Shown: positions 45,196-54,270 of the stretch, piece after piece
Layout: the number at the start of each line of letters is the position of its first letter
Position numbering within the stretch: the first letter of the stretch is position 1
DNA from: an uncultured bacterium
GTDB taxonomy: Bacteria; Dictyoglomota; Dictyoglomia; Dictyoglomales; Dictyoglomaceae
Length of the DNA: 58,258 bases
Reading direction: 5' to 3'
NCBI GenBank assembly: GCA_938034905.1
Contig: CALHLF010000030.1
Span: 1 to 58,258 of the forward strand
Program-made: the position numbers and the translations under genes
The notes under the pieces: model-generated
What the model saw: only the letters and a program-made list of their open reading frames with translations
The model's database searches: none
What the model was told of the DNA's origin: nothing

Positions 45196-47559
45196 ATGGA
45201 AAGATTATTTGAAACAGAATATGGTTATTTTAGAGGTGATGGAAAAGAATATGTTATTAAGACTCCCAAAACCCCAAGACCATGGGTAAATGTGATATCC
45301 AATGGTGATTATGGAATGGTGATTTCAAGTACAGGATCTTCTTATAGTTTTAGGACTCATGCTTCTTTGAATAGAATAACCCGATGGAATCAGGATTTAA
45401 TAAAAGATGATTGGGGAAAGTATATTTACATAAGGGATAATGACCAGAAAGATTTTTGGTCTATTCCTTGGAAACCAGTATGTAAAGATTATGAGGAGTT
45501 TGAACTTATTCATGGCATTGGTTATTCTATATTTAATACAAAATATTATGGAATAAAAACAGAATTAACTTTATTTGTCCCCTGGGAAGATCCAGTTGAA
45601 GTTTGGTTTTTGAAAATAAAAAATGAATCATCTCAATTTAGAGATCTTTCTATCTTTACCTACTTAGAATGGAGTTTAGGTGTAGCTCCTGACTGGCATA
45701 GAGAATTTCATAAGACTTTTATAGAGACCTACTTTAATAAAGATAAAAATTATATATTTTCTAAAAAGAGACTTTGGGATATTCCCAATGAAAAAGGACA
45801 GCATTGGAATAGAGATTGGGAATATACAGCTTTTCATTGGGTAAATATTCCTGTTAGTGAAGCAGAGGGTTCTAAGGAAGAGTTTATTGGAAATTATGGC
45901 GATTTAAAGTCTCCCAAAGCTCTTATTGAAGGTAAGTTAACAAATACTTTTGATAAATGGGAAGATGATATTGCATCTTTAAAGGTAGATCTTGTTTTTA
46001 ATCCTCATGAGGAAAAGATTCTTATTTTCATTTTAGGAGCTGTAAAGAATAATTCAGAGGAATCAATAGAGAAGATAATAGAAAAATATAATTCAAAGGA
46101 AAAGGTAGAAGATGCCTTAGAAGATGTAAAAAGAAGGTGGGACAAACTTCTTTCAAAATCCTTTGTAGAAGCTCCTGATCCTGCTTTTAATATAATGAAT
46201 AATTATTGGCTTAAATATCAAGCAATTTCTGGAAGGCTTTGGGCAAGAACAGCTTATTATCAATTGGGAGGAGCTTATGGTTTTAGAGATCAACTCCAAG
46301 ATAGCCAGATATTTTTGTACTTGGATCCAAAAGAAACTCTAAAGCAGATTATACTCCATGCAAAACACCAGTTTTCTAATGGATATGTATATCATTGGTG
46401 GCATCCTATAAGTGAAATAGGACATCTAAATGAGATCTCTGACAATAGATTATGGCTTCCTTTCTTGGTTATTAAATATTTAAAAAATACTGATGATTGG
46501 GACTCTCTTAAAGAAAAAATACCCTATTTAGACGGAGGCGAAGGTACTTTATATGAACATTGTTGTAAGTCTATAGATTTAAGCTTGGCAAAATTTAGCG
46601 AGAGGGGACTTCCTCTTATAGGAGATGGGGACTGGAATGATGGAATGAATGCTGTAGGAACTCAAGGAAAAGGTGAAAGTATATGGCTTGGTCATTTTCT
46701 TTATGGAATCTTGAAGGATTTTATCAAAATATCTGAAAAAGAAAAAGACTATGAGAGGGCAAAGTATTACTTAAAAAGAGCAGAAGAACTTAAAGAAGCA
46801 ATAAATAGATATGGTTGGGATGGAGAGTGGTTTATAAGAGCTTTTAAAGATAATGGAGAGCCTATAGGAAGTAGTAATTGTAAAGAGGGTAAGATTTTTC
46901 TGAATGCTCAAACTTGGGCTATTCTTGAGGATTCTACTTCTGAAGATAGAAAGAAGTTAGCCTATGAATCAGCTAAGAAATATCTTTATAGGGAATACGG
47001 TCCTTTACTTTTATATCCTGCTTATAATTCTCCAGATCCGGAAATAGGTTATCTTACTCGGTATGCTCCTGGAGTAAGAGAAAATGGTGGACTTTATACC
47101 CATGCGGGATGTTGGGCGATTTTGGCTTCTTGTAAGATGAAAGATCCTGATGCTTATAAGATTTATAAGAGTTTTATGCCTATTTATAGAGGGATGGATC
47201 CTGATCTCTATAAAGTAGAACCTTATGTAACTTGTGGAAGTGTAGATGGTCCCGATTCGAGATATTTTGGGAGAGGTGGATGGAGCTGGTATACAGGTTC
47301 TGCTACCTGGTATTTTATCTGTGCTATGGAAGGGATTTTAGGGATTATTCCAACTTGGGATGGTTTAGAAATCTCTCCTAATATTCCTGGGGATTGGAGA
47401 GAAGTGAAAATAAAAAGATTATTTAGAGGAAAGATTTATGAGATTCATATTAAGAGAAAAGGAAAGTTTGAGATATTTGTAGAAGGAGAAAAAAAAGAAG
47501 GGAATATTCTTAATTATCAAGGTGAGAAAAATATAGTAAAAGTAGAGGTCTATATATAA
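45196..47559 (+). CDS. GH94-family beta-glycan phosphorylase-like enzyme
   Basis: A 787-residue cytoplasmic enzyme of family GH94 (inverting phosphorolysis). The N-terminal domain TPKTPRPWVNVISNGDYG resembles cellobiose phosphorylase. The catalytic barrel has the aspartate D482 in GDGDWNDGMN. The HAKHQFSNGYVYHWWHP and EISDNRLWLPF lines recall the GH94 domain of cyclic beta-1,2-glucan synthase and sophoro-oligosaccharide phosphorylases, though the protein is shorter than known 1,2-beta-oligoglucan phosphorylases (about 1100). Cellobiose, laminaribiose or sophorose could all be substrates. It has no signal peptide, so it acts on imported sugar. Confidence 0.88.
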   Translation: MERLFETEYGYFRGDGKEYVIKTPKTPRPWVNVISNGDYGMVISSTGSSYSFRTHASLNRITRWNQDLIKDDWGKYIYIRDNDQKDFWSIPWKPVCKDYEEFELIHGIGYSIFNTKYYGIKTELTLFVPWEDPVEVWFLKIKNESSQFRDLSIFTYLEWSLGVAPDWHREFHKTFIETYFNKDKNYIFSKKRLWDIPNEKGQHWNRDWEYTAFHWVNIPVSEAEGSKEEFIGNYGDLKSPKALIEGKLTNTFDKWEDDIASLKVDLVFNPHEEKILIFILGAVKNNSEESIEKIIEKYNSKEKVEDALEDVKRRWDKLLSKSFVEAPDPAFNIMNNYWLKYQAISGRLWARTAYYQLGGAYGFRDQLQDSQIFLYLDPKETLKQIILHAKHQFSNGYVYHWWHPISEIGHLNEISDNRLWLPFLVIKYLKNTDDWDSLKEKIPYLDGGEGTLYEHCCKSIDLSLAKFSERGLPLIGDGDWNDGMNAVGTQGKGESIWLGHFLYGILKDFIKISEKEKDYERAKYYLKRAEELKEAINRYGWDGEWFIRAFKDNGEPIGSSNCKEGKIFLNAQTWAILEDSTSEDRKKLAYESAKKYLYREYGPLLLYPAYNSPDPEIGYLTRYAPGVRENGGLYTHAGCWAILASCKMKDPDAYKIYKSFMPIYRGMDPDLYKVEPYVTCGSVDGPDSRYFGRGGWSWYTGSATWYFICAMEGILGIIPTWDGLEISPNIPGDWREVKIKRLFRGKIYEIHIKRKGKFEIFVEGEKKEGNILNYQGEKNIVKVEVYI

Positions 47560-47569
47560 AGGGGGTGAG
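47560..47569 (+). promoter_or_regulatory. second SD-like sequence before the exoenzyme gene
   Basis: AGGGGGTGAG directly after the GH94 stop codon has no start codon at proper spacing. The real SD of the next gene (GGGGAGG) lies about 40 bases further. It parallels the site at 16184. Confidence 0.25.
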
Positions 47570-47621
47570 AAAAATTAAAAATTTTCTCCTTAAAAAAAAT
47601 ATATAAAGGGGAGGTTCTAAT

Positions 47622-50600
47622 ATGAGGAAGATTTTAGGTATTTTAGTTTCACTTTTTATCCTTTTATCTCTTACTTTCTCTTATGAAGTAGTAAATTCTA
47701 TGGAGGAAATTGTAGGATTAAGTGATGACAATACTGGAGCAAAATTTGAATTGGCTAAAGAATATGTAGCAATGGGTAAACATTCTATTAAGGTTATACC
47801 TTCAGGAAAATCTGATGAAACAAAGATGGCGTTTCAAATATCTGGGGATATTCTTTCAAAATGGTCAGAAAAGGAAATACTAAAAATATCTATTTATGTA
47901 AAAAGTAATGTAGAAACAAAACCCAACAAATTCTTCCTTGGAATGGCTGATATAACTTCTGATTGGCAATGGGTTGATGGGGTATTCTCAGAAGCAAAAG
48001 TTAAAGATGGATGGAATATAGTTGATTTTAAACTTTCTCCCAAGATGAGAGAAGTTAAAAAAGATGGTAAATATATGCTTTACTTTGCCTTTATACAGGA
48101 AAAAGATGGCAAGAAAATTCCTATAAGAGATCCTTTCTATGTAGATAAAATAGTTGTTGAGAATCTAGACGAAGCTAAAGAGTTATATATATGGAGCATG
48201 GATACCTTATCAGAAATAAAAACCTTTGATAATGATAATACTGGAGCAACCTTTGAATTAAGTGATGTTTATGTGGCTAATGGAACAGGTTCTATGAAGG
48301 TTATTCCTAATGGAAAGAGTTTAGAAACTAAAGTAGCCCTTTGGGTACCAAAGAATATGATTGAAGTATGGAATCAGTCAGATAAGGTTGTTATGAAAGT
48401 ATACATTCCACCAGAAATGAAAGTTAAACCTGAGATGTTTTTCATGGGTATGGCGGATTTAACTTCTGACTGGCAATGGGTTGATGGGGTATTTTCAAGT
48501 ACTAAAGCTACTGATGGGTGGAACGATATAGAATTTGTGCTTACTGAAAATATGAGAAAACTCAAGGAAAATGGAAAATACAAAGTTTATCTTGCTTTCG
48601 CAGGTTATGACAAAGATAGAAATAAAATTCCTCTTCAAGAACCTTTCTACATTGATGGTCTATATGTTTTTACTACAGAAGAATTTAACTATATATGGAG
48701 TATGGATTCTGAAAATGAGATAAAAACCTTCGATAATGATAAAACAGGAGCAGTTTTTGAAGTTAATAAAGAATTTGTAATTCAAGGTGAAGCTTCTATG
48801 AAAATTATCCCCAGTGGAAAGAGTGATGAAACAAAGGTAGCAATGCCAGTACCAAAGGAAAAAATTGAGACATGGAATAAAGGAAATAGGATTACTATGA
48901 ATGTATATATTCCTCCTGAGATGAAGCATAAACCAGAGATGTTTTTCCTTGGAATGGCCGATGTAACAAAAGATTGGAGATGGGTGGGAGGAGTGTTCTC
49001 AAGGACAAAGCCTACTGATGGTTGGAATGCTATAAGTTTTGATCTTGCAGGAGAGATGATAAGATTAGATCCAGGCGGTAAATATATAGTTTATCTTGCT
49101 TTTGCAGCTTATGACGAAAATAGAAATAAAATTCCTCTTCAAGAACCTTTCTACATTGATGGCCTTTACATGAAGGTTACTGCTAAAAAGCTTACTCTTG
49201 AAGAACTTCTTGAGAGGGCAGATCCAGCTATAAAAGCAGAAGTTGCAAGATTACTTGATCTTAGCGATAATGCTCTCTTGGATGAAATACAAAAGAAAAC
49301 CTTTAGGTATTTCTGGGAAGAGGTGAATCCAGAAAATGGCTTAATAAAGGATAGGAGTACTGCTGATTCTCCATCAAGTATTGCAGCAGTAGGTTTTGGA
49401 TTAACCGCTATTCCCATTGCTATTGAGAGAGGATGGATTACAAAGAAAGAAGGATATAATAGGGTTTTAAATACTCTAAGGAGTTTTGCAGAGGGTAAAG
49501 TAGAAGGTAAAAATGGGTTCTTTTACCATTTTGTAGATATGAGAACAGGGAAAAGAGTATGGAATTGTGAACTTTCTTCCATAGATACTGCTCTTCTTCT
49601 TGCAGGAGTAATATTTGTAGGAGAGTATTTTAAAGGAACAGAGATAGAAAGTTTAGCAGATAAGATATATAGAGAGGTTAATTGGCAATGGATGCTTGCA
49701 GGAGGAAAGAGGCTTTCTATGGGATGGAAACCAGAAGCAGGATTTCTTGGTGGAAGATGGGGAGATACCTTTGATGAAGGTATTCTTGCCTACATTCTTG
49801 CCGTAGGATCTCCAACTTATCCTATTCCTGCCTCTTCTTGGGATGAAATTACAAGGCCAATAAACGAAACATATATTTCTTATCCTAATGAAGTACTCTT
49901 TGTATACCAATATCCTAACATTTGGGTAGACTTTAGAAACAAAGAAGATAAATATGCAAATTACTTTAACAATGCTTCAGCTGCTGCAAGATACAATTGG
50001 ATGTTTACCTTCCTGAGAAAGGGTGAATATAAGACTTATGACGAGGATATTTGGGGACTTTCTGCTTGTGATGGACCAGGAGGATATAGAGCTTATGGGG
50101 CATCAGAAGGAAATCATGATGGAACCATAGCTCCTTATGCTTCTATAGGTTCTCTTCCCTTTGTACCAGATCTTGCTATGAAAGCTATAAAAGGGATGTT
50201 AAGCAAATATGGTCCCCTTGTCTGGGGTAAATATGGATTTGTTAGTGGATTTAACATAGATGAAAATTGGTTTTCTAAAGAATACGTGGGAATAGACCAA
50301 GGAACAATACTACTTATGATAGAAAACTATAGAACAGGGATGGTTTGGAAATACTTTATGAAGAATAAATATATACAACAAGCTATGAGAAAAATAGGAT
50401 TTAAATATAAGAGGGCAGAATATGCAGTAACTCCTTGGTATCAAAAGGAATATGAAAGAAAAATTTTAGAAGCGTTACAAAAACTAGCTATAGCCTTGAA
50501 AACTGACACTCCTATTAATGTGGATGGTATTTTTGAGGAAGTATGGAATAAAGCCCAAGAGAATGAAGTAACTGAAGATATGAATGTTCCTGGATTTACC

Positions 50601-51137
50601 AAGGTGGATAAGAAGGCTCAAATTCTTCATAGTAAATTCTATGCATTATGGGATGAAAAATATCTATATCTATATGCGAAAGTATATGATGAATATGTAG
50701 TTATAAATATAGCTCCTAATGATATTGGAGGATTTTATAGAACAGATTCTATAGAATTCTATATTAATCCTAAAGTAGCAGGTTCTCAGGAAGGAGTATT
50801 TAAAATTGCTATTCTTCCCTTTGATACAGAGGGTAATGTTCAAGCAGTAAGGCATGAAGACGCAAAACCAGGAAATATTAAAGATGTGGCGCCAGAGGTT
50901 AAAGTGGCTTCGAGAAGAACTGATTATGGCTATGATATAGAAGTAGCTATTCCCTTTGAATATTTAGGAATAACTCCTTCTGAAGGCTTAAAACTTGGCT
51001 TCTGCCATACCATTCACAATTCTAATAAAAAGGACGCAGCTATTGGTGCTTATGTAAGAGAAAATATGCTTTCTTGGGTGCCTCTTGGAGATATTTGGGC
51101 ACGTCCTGAAAATTGGGCAACTTTGGAATTAAGATAA
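47622..51137 (+). CDS. giant secreted GH144-like glucanase with three tandem beta-sandwich modules and a CBM9-like tail
   Basis: An 1171-residue exoprotein. Signal peptide about 1-20; three homologous modules of about 168 residues (about 21-187, 188-355, 356-525) sharing IWSMD, ETKVA, FFxGMAD and PLQEPFYIDGLY; then a catalytic domain (about 527-945) starting KTFRYFWEEVNPENGLIKDRS with CELSSIDTALLLAGV, GWKPEAGFLGGRWGD and EGNHDGTIAPYASIGSLPFVP. This is the glycoamylase domain (PF10091-type, GH144), known for endo-beta-1,2-glucanase. The end (about 960-1171) has the PINVDGIFEEVWNKA opening of CBM9-like modules. Cuts polysaccharide outside the cell (inferred). Confidence 0.88.
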   Translation: MRKILGILVSLFILLSLTFSYEVVNSMEEIVGLSDDNTGAKFELAKEYVAMGKHSIKVIPSGKSDETKMAFQISGDILSKWSEKEILKISIYVKSNVETKPNKFFLGMADITSDWQWVDGVFSEAKVKDGWNIVDFKLSPKMREVKKDGKYMLYFAFIQEKDGKKIPIRDPFYVDKIVVENLDEAKELYIWSMDTLSEIKTFDNDNTGATFELSDVYVANGTGSMKVIPNGKSLETKVALWVPKNMIEVWNQSDKVVMKVYIPPEMKVKPEMFFMGMADLTSDWQWVDGVFSSTKATDGWNDIEFVLTENMRKLKENGKYKVYLAFAGYDKDRNKIPLQEPFYIDGLYVFTTEEFNYIWSMDSENEIKTFDNDKTGAVFEVNKEFVIQGEASMKIIPSGKSDETKVAMPVPKEKIETWNKGNRITMNVYIPPEMKHKPEMFFLGMADVTKDWRWVGGVFSRTKPTDGWNAISFDLAGEMIRLDPGGKYIVYLAFAAYDENRNKIPLQEPFYIDGLYMKVTAKKLTLEELLERADPAIKAEVARLLDLSDNALLDEIQKKTFRYFWEEVNPENGLIKDRSTADSPSSIAAVGFGLTAIPIAIERGWITKKEGYNRVLNTLRSFAEGKVEGKNGFFYHFVDMRTGKRVWNCELSSIDTALLLAGVIFVGEYFKGTEIESLADKIYREVNWQWMLAGGKRLSMGWKPEAGFLGGRWGDTFDEGILAYILAVGSPTYPIPASSWDEITRPINETYISYPNEVLFVYQYPNIWVDFRNKEDKYANYFNNASAAARYNWMFTFLRKGEYKTYDEDIWGLSACDGPGGYRAYGASEGNHDGTIAPYASIGSLPFVPDLAMKAIKGMLSKYGPLVWGKYGFVSGFNIDENWFSKEYVGIDQGTILLMIENYRTGMVWKYFMKNKYIQQAMRKIGFKYKRAEYAVTPWYQKEYERKILEALQKLAIALKTDTPINVDGIFEEVWNKAQENEVTEDMNVPGFTKVDKKAQILHSKFYALWDEKYLYLYAKVYDEYVVINIAPNDIGGFYRTDSIEFYINPKVAGSQEGVFKIAILPFDTEGNVQAVRHEDAKPGNIKDVAPEVKVASRRTDYGYDIEVAIPFEYLGITPSEGLKLGFCHTIHNSNKKDAAIGAYVRENMLSWVPLGDIWARPENWATLELR
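47680..49190 (+). repeat. three tandem copies of a 168-residue module
   Basis: Copies begin near 47680, 48184 and 48688 (504-bp period). Motifs GAKFEL/GATFEL/GAVFEV, SGKSDETK, FFxGMADxT, DGVFS and IPLQEPFYIDGLY recur at the same offsets. Copies two and three are more alike than either is to copy one, suggesting a later duplication. Confidence 0.85.
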
Positions 51138-51148
51138 AGAATTTTTAG

Positions 51149-51175
51149 AGGGAGGGTCTTTTCCCTCCCTTTTTA
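51149..51175 (+). terminator. hairpin after the GH144-like gene
   Basis: AGGGAGGG (51149-51156) pairs with CCCTCCCT (51163-51170) around TCTTTT and is followed by TTTT. It may lower read-through into the transporter genes. Confidence 0.75.
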
Positions 51176-51194
51176 AATAAGGAGGTGTTAATAA

Positions 51195-52400
51195 ATGAGA
51201 AAGACTTTAATTTTAATTCTTGGGCTTTTATTAGTTCTTACTTCCCTTTCTTCTTCTCAAGTGAAAACTATAAAAATGTGGGCTATGGGAGAAGAAGCCA
51301 AAAATTTGGGAATAATGGCAGAGAAATTTGAAAAAGAGACAGGGATAAAGGTAGAGGTACAAGCCCTTCCTTGGACTGCTGCTTTTAGTAAGATTCTAAC
51401 AGGAATTGCAGGAAGACAGCTTCCTGATATGGCAATGATGGGAACTACATGGATGGCACCTTTTTCTGCTATGGGTGCTTTCGAGGAGCTTAATAAATAT
51501 ATGTCAAAATCTAATATAGTAAAACCTGATAAATTTTTCCCTGCTTCTTGGGAAACAGTAGTTTATGGAGGAAATATATATGGAATTCCATGGTACGTAG
51601 ACGTGAGAGTTATGTACTATAGAACTGATATGTTAAAAGAGGTGGGATATGATAAGGCACCTGCTACATGGGACGAGTTGTATGATGCTATTAAAAAGCT
51701 GTCTCAGAAATATGGAGTTGGAAAATGTGGATTGGGATTGAGCCCTACAGAAGCTGCTAATTTCTTACCCTTTGTCTGGCAAAATGGAGGAGATATTATT
51801 GATAGAAATAAAAACATTCTTGTTAAAAATCCAGAATTTATAGAAGCTCTTGAATTCTATTCAAGATTTTATAGGGAAAATCTTGTGGCAAAAGGTGGAG
51901 CTAATGTATTTGTAGATTTTGAGTCAGGACTTCTTCCTGTATTTTTCTCAGGACCATGGATGATTTCTATGATAAAGGAGCAGGTTCCTAAAATTACAGG
52001 AAAATGGGCAATTGCTCTAATGCCTAAAAAGAAATCAAGAACCTCCTTTGTAGGAGGATCCAATTGGGTAATATTTACCACTTCTAAAAACAAAGATTCT
52101 GCTTGGAAGTTTATAGAATTCATGTCAAGGCCTGAAAATCAGTTGGAGTGGTACAAGATATTAAGATCTCTTCCAGCAGTAAAGGAAACTTGGAAAAATA
52201 AAGAGCTTTCAGAAGATCCTTTTACAAAGGTATTTGGAGAACAACTATCGGATGCAAAATCAACACCTATAATACCAGAGTGGGACAAAATTGAGACTGC
52301 CTTAGGAAGAAGAGTAGAAGAGGTATGTCTTGGGAAAAAAGATGTAAAAGAAACAGTAGAACTTTTGTATGAAGATCTAAGAAAAATTTTGAAAAAGTAA
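51195..52400 (+). CDS. sugar ABC transporter substrate-binding protein, family 1
   Basis: A 401-residue MalE-type binding protein with signal peptide (about 1-21, LTSLSSSQ). KTIKMWAMGEEAKNLGIMAEKFEKETGIKVEVQALPW (about 24-60) and GIPWYVDVRVMYYRTDMLKEVGYDKAPATWDELY are typical of the family. It should bind oligosaccharides released by the exoenzyme. No ATPase gene is next to the permeases; a shared MsiK/UgpC-type ATPase must come from elsewhere. A perfect hairpin follows the gene. SD AAGGAGGTG. Confidence 0.9.
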   Translation: MRKTLILILGLLLVLTSLSSSQVKTIKMWAMGEEAKNLGIMAEKFEKETGIKVEVQALPWTAAFSKILTGIAGRQLPDMAMMGTTWMAPFSAMGAFEELNKYMSKSNIVKPDKFFPASWETVVYGGNIYGIPWYVDVRVMYYRTDMLKEVGYDKAPATWDELYDAIKKLSQKYGVGKCGLGLSPTEAANFLPFVWQNGGDIIDRNKNILVKNPEFIEALEFYSRFYRENLVAKGGANVFVDFESGLLPVFFSGPWMISMIKEQVPKITGKWAIALMPKKKSRTSFVGGSNWVIFTTSKNKDSAWKFIEFMSRPENQLEWYKILRSLPAVKETWKNKELSEDPFTKVFGEQLSDAKSTPIIPEWDKIETALGRRVEEVCLGKKDVKETVELLYEDLRKILKK

Positions 52401-52409
52401 TTTAAATTT

Positions 52410-52445
52410 AAGAAAGCCCAGTGGCAGAATCCACTGGGCTTTCTT
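52410..52445 (+). terminator. perfect hairpin between binding protein and permease genes
   Basis: AAGAAAGCCCAGTGG (52410-52424) pairs with CCACTGGGCTTTCTT (52431-52445), a 15-bp stem with a six-base loop. The T-run is interrupted, so partial termination or mRNA protection is likely. Confidence 0.7.
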
Positions 52446-52462
52446 ATTAGGGGGTATTTTCA

Positions 52463-53338
52463 ATGAGAAATACTCTATGGGAAGTATTTTTATTTGTTGG
52501 ACCATCACTTTTACTTCTCTTAATCTTCACAGTCCTTCCTGTGATAACATCCCTTTTCTTAAGCATAACAGACTTTAATGCTTATTCTTTTATGGATTGG
52601 AGTAGGACTAATATTGTATGGTTTCAAAATTTTATAGAAGTTCTTCATGATGATCTTTTTTGGAAATCAGTCTTTAATACAATTTATGCTTTCTTATTAG
52701 CTTATCCTACTACTATATTTTTTTCATTACTCTTTGCTTTTTTACTAAATAGAAAAGAAACTTATTTCAAAAACTTTTTTCGTTTACTTATCTATCTTCC
52801 TTCAGTAACAAGTACTATAGCTGTTGCTGTAGTTTGGTCTTGGATATTAAATCCCAAATATGGACTTCTAAATTGGTTCCTAAGTTTTTTTGGTGTTCCT
52901 CGGCAAGAGTGGCTTTCGGATACAAAGTGGGCAATGTTTGCAGTAGTAGCTCTTGTAGTATGGAAGGCTATAGGTCCTAATATGCTACTTTTTATTGCAG
53001 GTCTTCAAGGAATTCCTGAGGAATTGTATGAGGCTGCAGAAATAGATGGAGCTAATAGATGGCAACAATTTTTTTATATAACTTTACCAGGGTTGAAACC
53101 TATCCTTCTTTTTGTCTCGGTTATGTTAGGAATTGGGTATCTTCAACTTTTCGAAGAGCCATATATGCTTACGGGAGGAGGTCCTCTTAATTCTACCCTA
53201 TCTATAGTTTTATATCTCTATCAAAAGGGATTTAGAGCTTTTGAGTTTGGATATGCTTCTTCTGTTGCCTTTATCCTATTTTTGATGATTTTTGGTTTAA
53301 CCTATATTCAAATGAAGTTAAGGATATATCAAGAATAA
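52463..53338 (+). CDS. sugar ABC transporter permease, MalF/UgpA type
   Basis: A 291-residue membrane subunit with six hydrophobic helices, beginning VFLFVGPSLLLLLIFTVLPV. The EAA loop EELYEAAEIDGANRWQQFFYITLPGLKP (about 192-219) contacts the ATPase. ATG 52463 follows AGGGGG. It lies downstream of the binding-protein hairpin and 13 bp before the second permease when that starts at TTG. Confidence 0.92.
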   Translation: MRNTLWEVFLFVGPSLLLLLIFTVLPVITSLFLSITDFNAYSFMDWSRTNIVWFQNFIEVLHDDLFWKSVFNTIYAFLLAYPTTIFFSLLFAFLLNRKETYFKNFFRLLIYLPSVTSTIAVAVVWSWILNPKYGLLNWFLSFFGVPRQEWLSDTKWAMFAVVALVVWKAIGPNMLLFIAGLQGIPEELYEAAEIDGANRWQQFFYITLPGLKPILLFVSVMLGIGYLQLFEEPYMLTGGGPLNSTLSIVLYLYQKGFRAFEFGYASSVAFILFLMIFGLTYIQMKLRIYQE

Positions 53339-53351
53339 AGAGGTGAGGAAG

Positions 53352-54185
53352 TTGAGAAAAAGAAAAGTAGGTATTGTACAGCAAATTTTTGTACATGGTT
53401 TTTTAATTTTAGCATCTATTGTAACAGCAACTCCCTTTTTCTGGATGATCTCCACTTCTTTCAAAACTCCCCAAGAAATATATACTATTCCCCCTAAGTT
53501 TATTCCTTCAGAAATTACTCTAAAAAATTATGTGGATCTTTTTAAGGGAGTAAATTTTGGAAGGCCTCTTTTAAATACAATAATAATTGCTCTTATTGCT
53601 CCTCCTCTTTCTATTTTACTTAATTCTATGGCTGGTTATGCCTTTTCTAAGTTTAGGTTTAAGGGAAGAGAACTTTTAATGCTTTTAATTCTTGGGACTA
53701 TGATGATTCCTGGGCAAATGACTTTAATCCCTGCTTATTTGGTAGTAAGATTTCTTAATATGTTGAATACTTATAGAGGAATTATTATTCCAGGGCTTGT
53801 TGGAGCAGGGAGTATATTTTTCTGGAGACAATTTATAAAAGGAATTCCTGATGAAATTATAGAATCAGCCAAAATTGATGGTGCTAATGAATTACTCATC
53901 TATTTTAAAATAATTTTACCTTTATCTACTCCTTTTCTTGTTACCTCTTTTGTATTTGCCTTTATAGGAGCTTGGAATGCCTTTTTATGGCCTCTTATTG
54001 TTGCTACTGATGAAAGAATGTATACTTTGCCCGTAGCAGTTTCTATAATAGCAGGTCAATATGGAGAAAATATTGGAACAATCCTTGCAGGTTCTACCCT
54101 TGTAGTTTTACCTATACTAATAGTTTTCTTAATAGCTCAAAAATATGTGATAAGAGGAATTGCTATGACAGGATTGAAATTTTAA
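53352..54185 (+). CDS. sugar ABC transporter permease, MalG/UgpE type
   Basis: A membrane subunit of about 277 residues with six helices. It has the MalG N-terminus (ATPFFWMISTSFKTPQEIY), the EAA loop DEIIESAKIDGANELLIYFKIILPLSTP and a C-terminal QKYVIRGIAMTGLKF. I favour TTG at 53352, seven bases behind GAGGT; a GTG at 53343 overlaps that SD. Ends the plus-strand operon before a bidirectional terminator. Confidence 0.9.
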   Translation: MRKRKVGIVQQIFVHGFLILASIVTATPFFWMISTSFKTPQEIYTIPPKFIPSEITLKNYVDLFKGVNFGRPLLNTIIIALIAPPLSILLNSMAGYAFSKFRFKGRELLMLLILGTMMIPGQMTLIPAYLVVRFLNMLNTYRGIIIPGLVGAGSIFFWRQFIKGIPDEIIESAKIDGANELLIYFKIILPLSTPFLVTSFVFAFIGAWNAFLWPLIVATDERMYTLPVAVSIIAGQYGENIGTILAGSTLVVLPILIVFLIAQKYVIRGIAMTGLKF

Positions 54186-54215
54186 ATTGTTTAATTATTT
54201 AGGATGCGATAAAAA

Positions 54216-54244
54216 AGACTGCACCTCTTTATTAGGTGCAGTCT
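54216..54244. terminator. bidirectional terminator between convergent operons
   Basis: AGACTGCACCT (54216-54226) pairs with AGGTGCAGTCT (54234-54244). The minus strand continues TTTTT, an ideal tail for the GH31 transcript; the plus strand continues ATAGTTTTATTTTT. Confidence 0.85.
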
Positions 54245-54270
54245 ATAGTTTTATTTTTATTCCTAACGAT

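Noticed and set aside
47680-49190. CRISPR array or other short direct repeats
   Set aside because: The repeats are 504-bp coding modules of a secreted protein; no short regularly spaced repeats were seen anywhere in the window.
49653-49910. Open frame of 85 codons on the minus strand inside the exoenzyme gene
   Set aside because: It runs antisense to the strongly conserved GH144-like domain, has no SD and no recognisable protein features.
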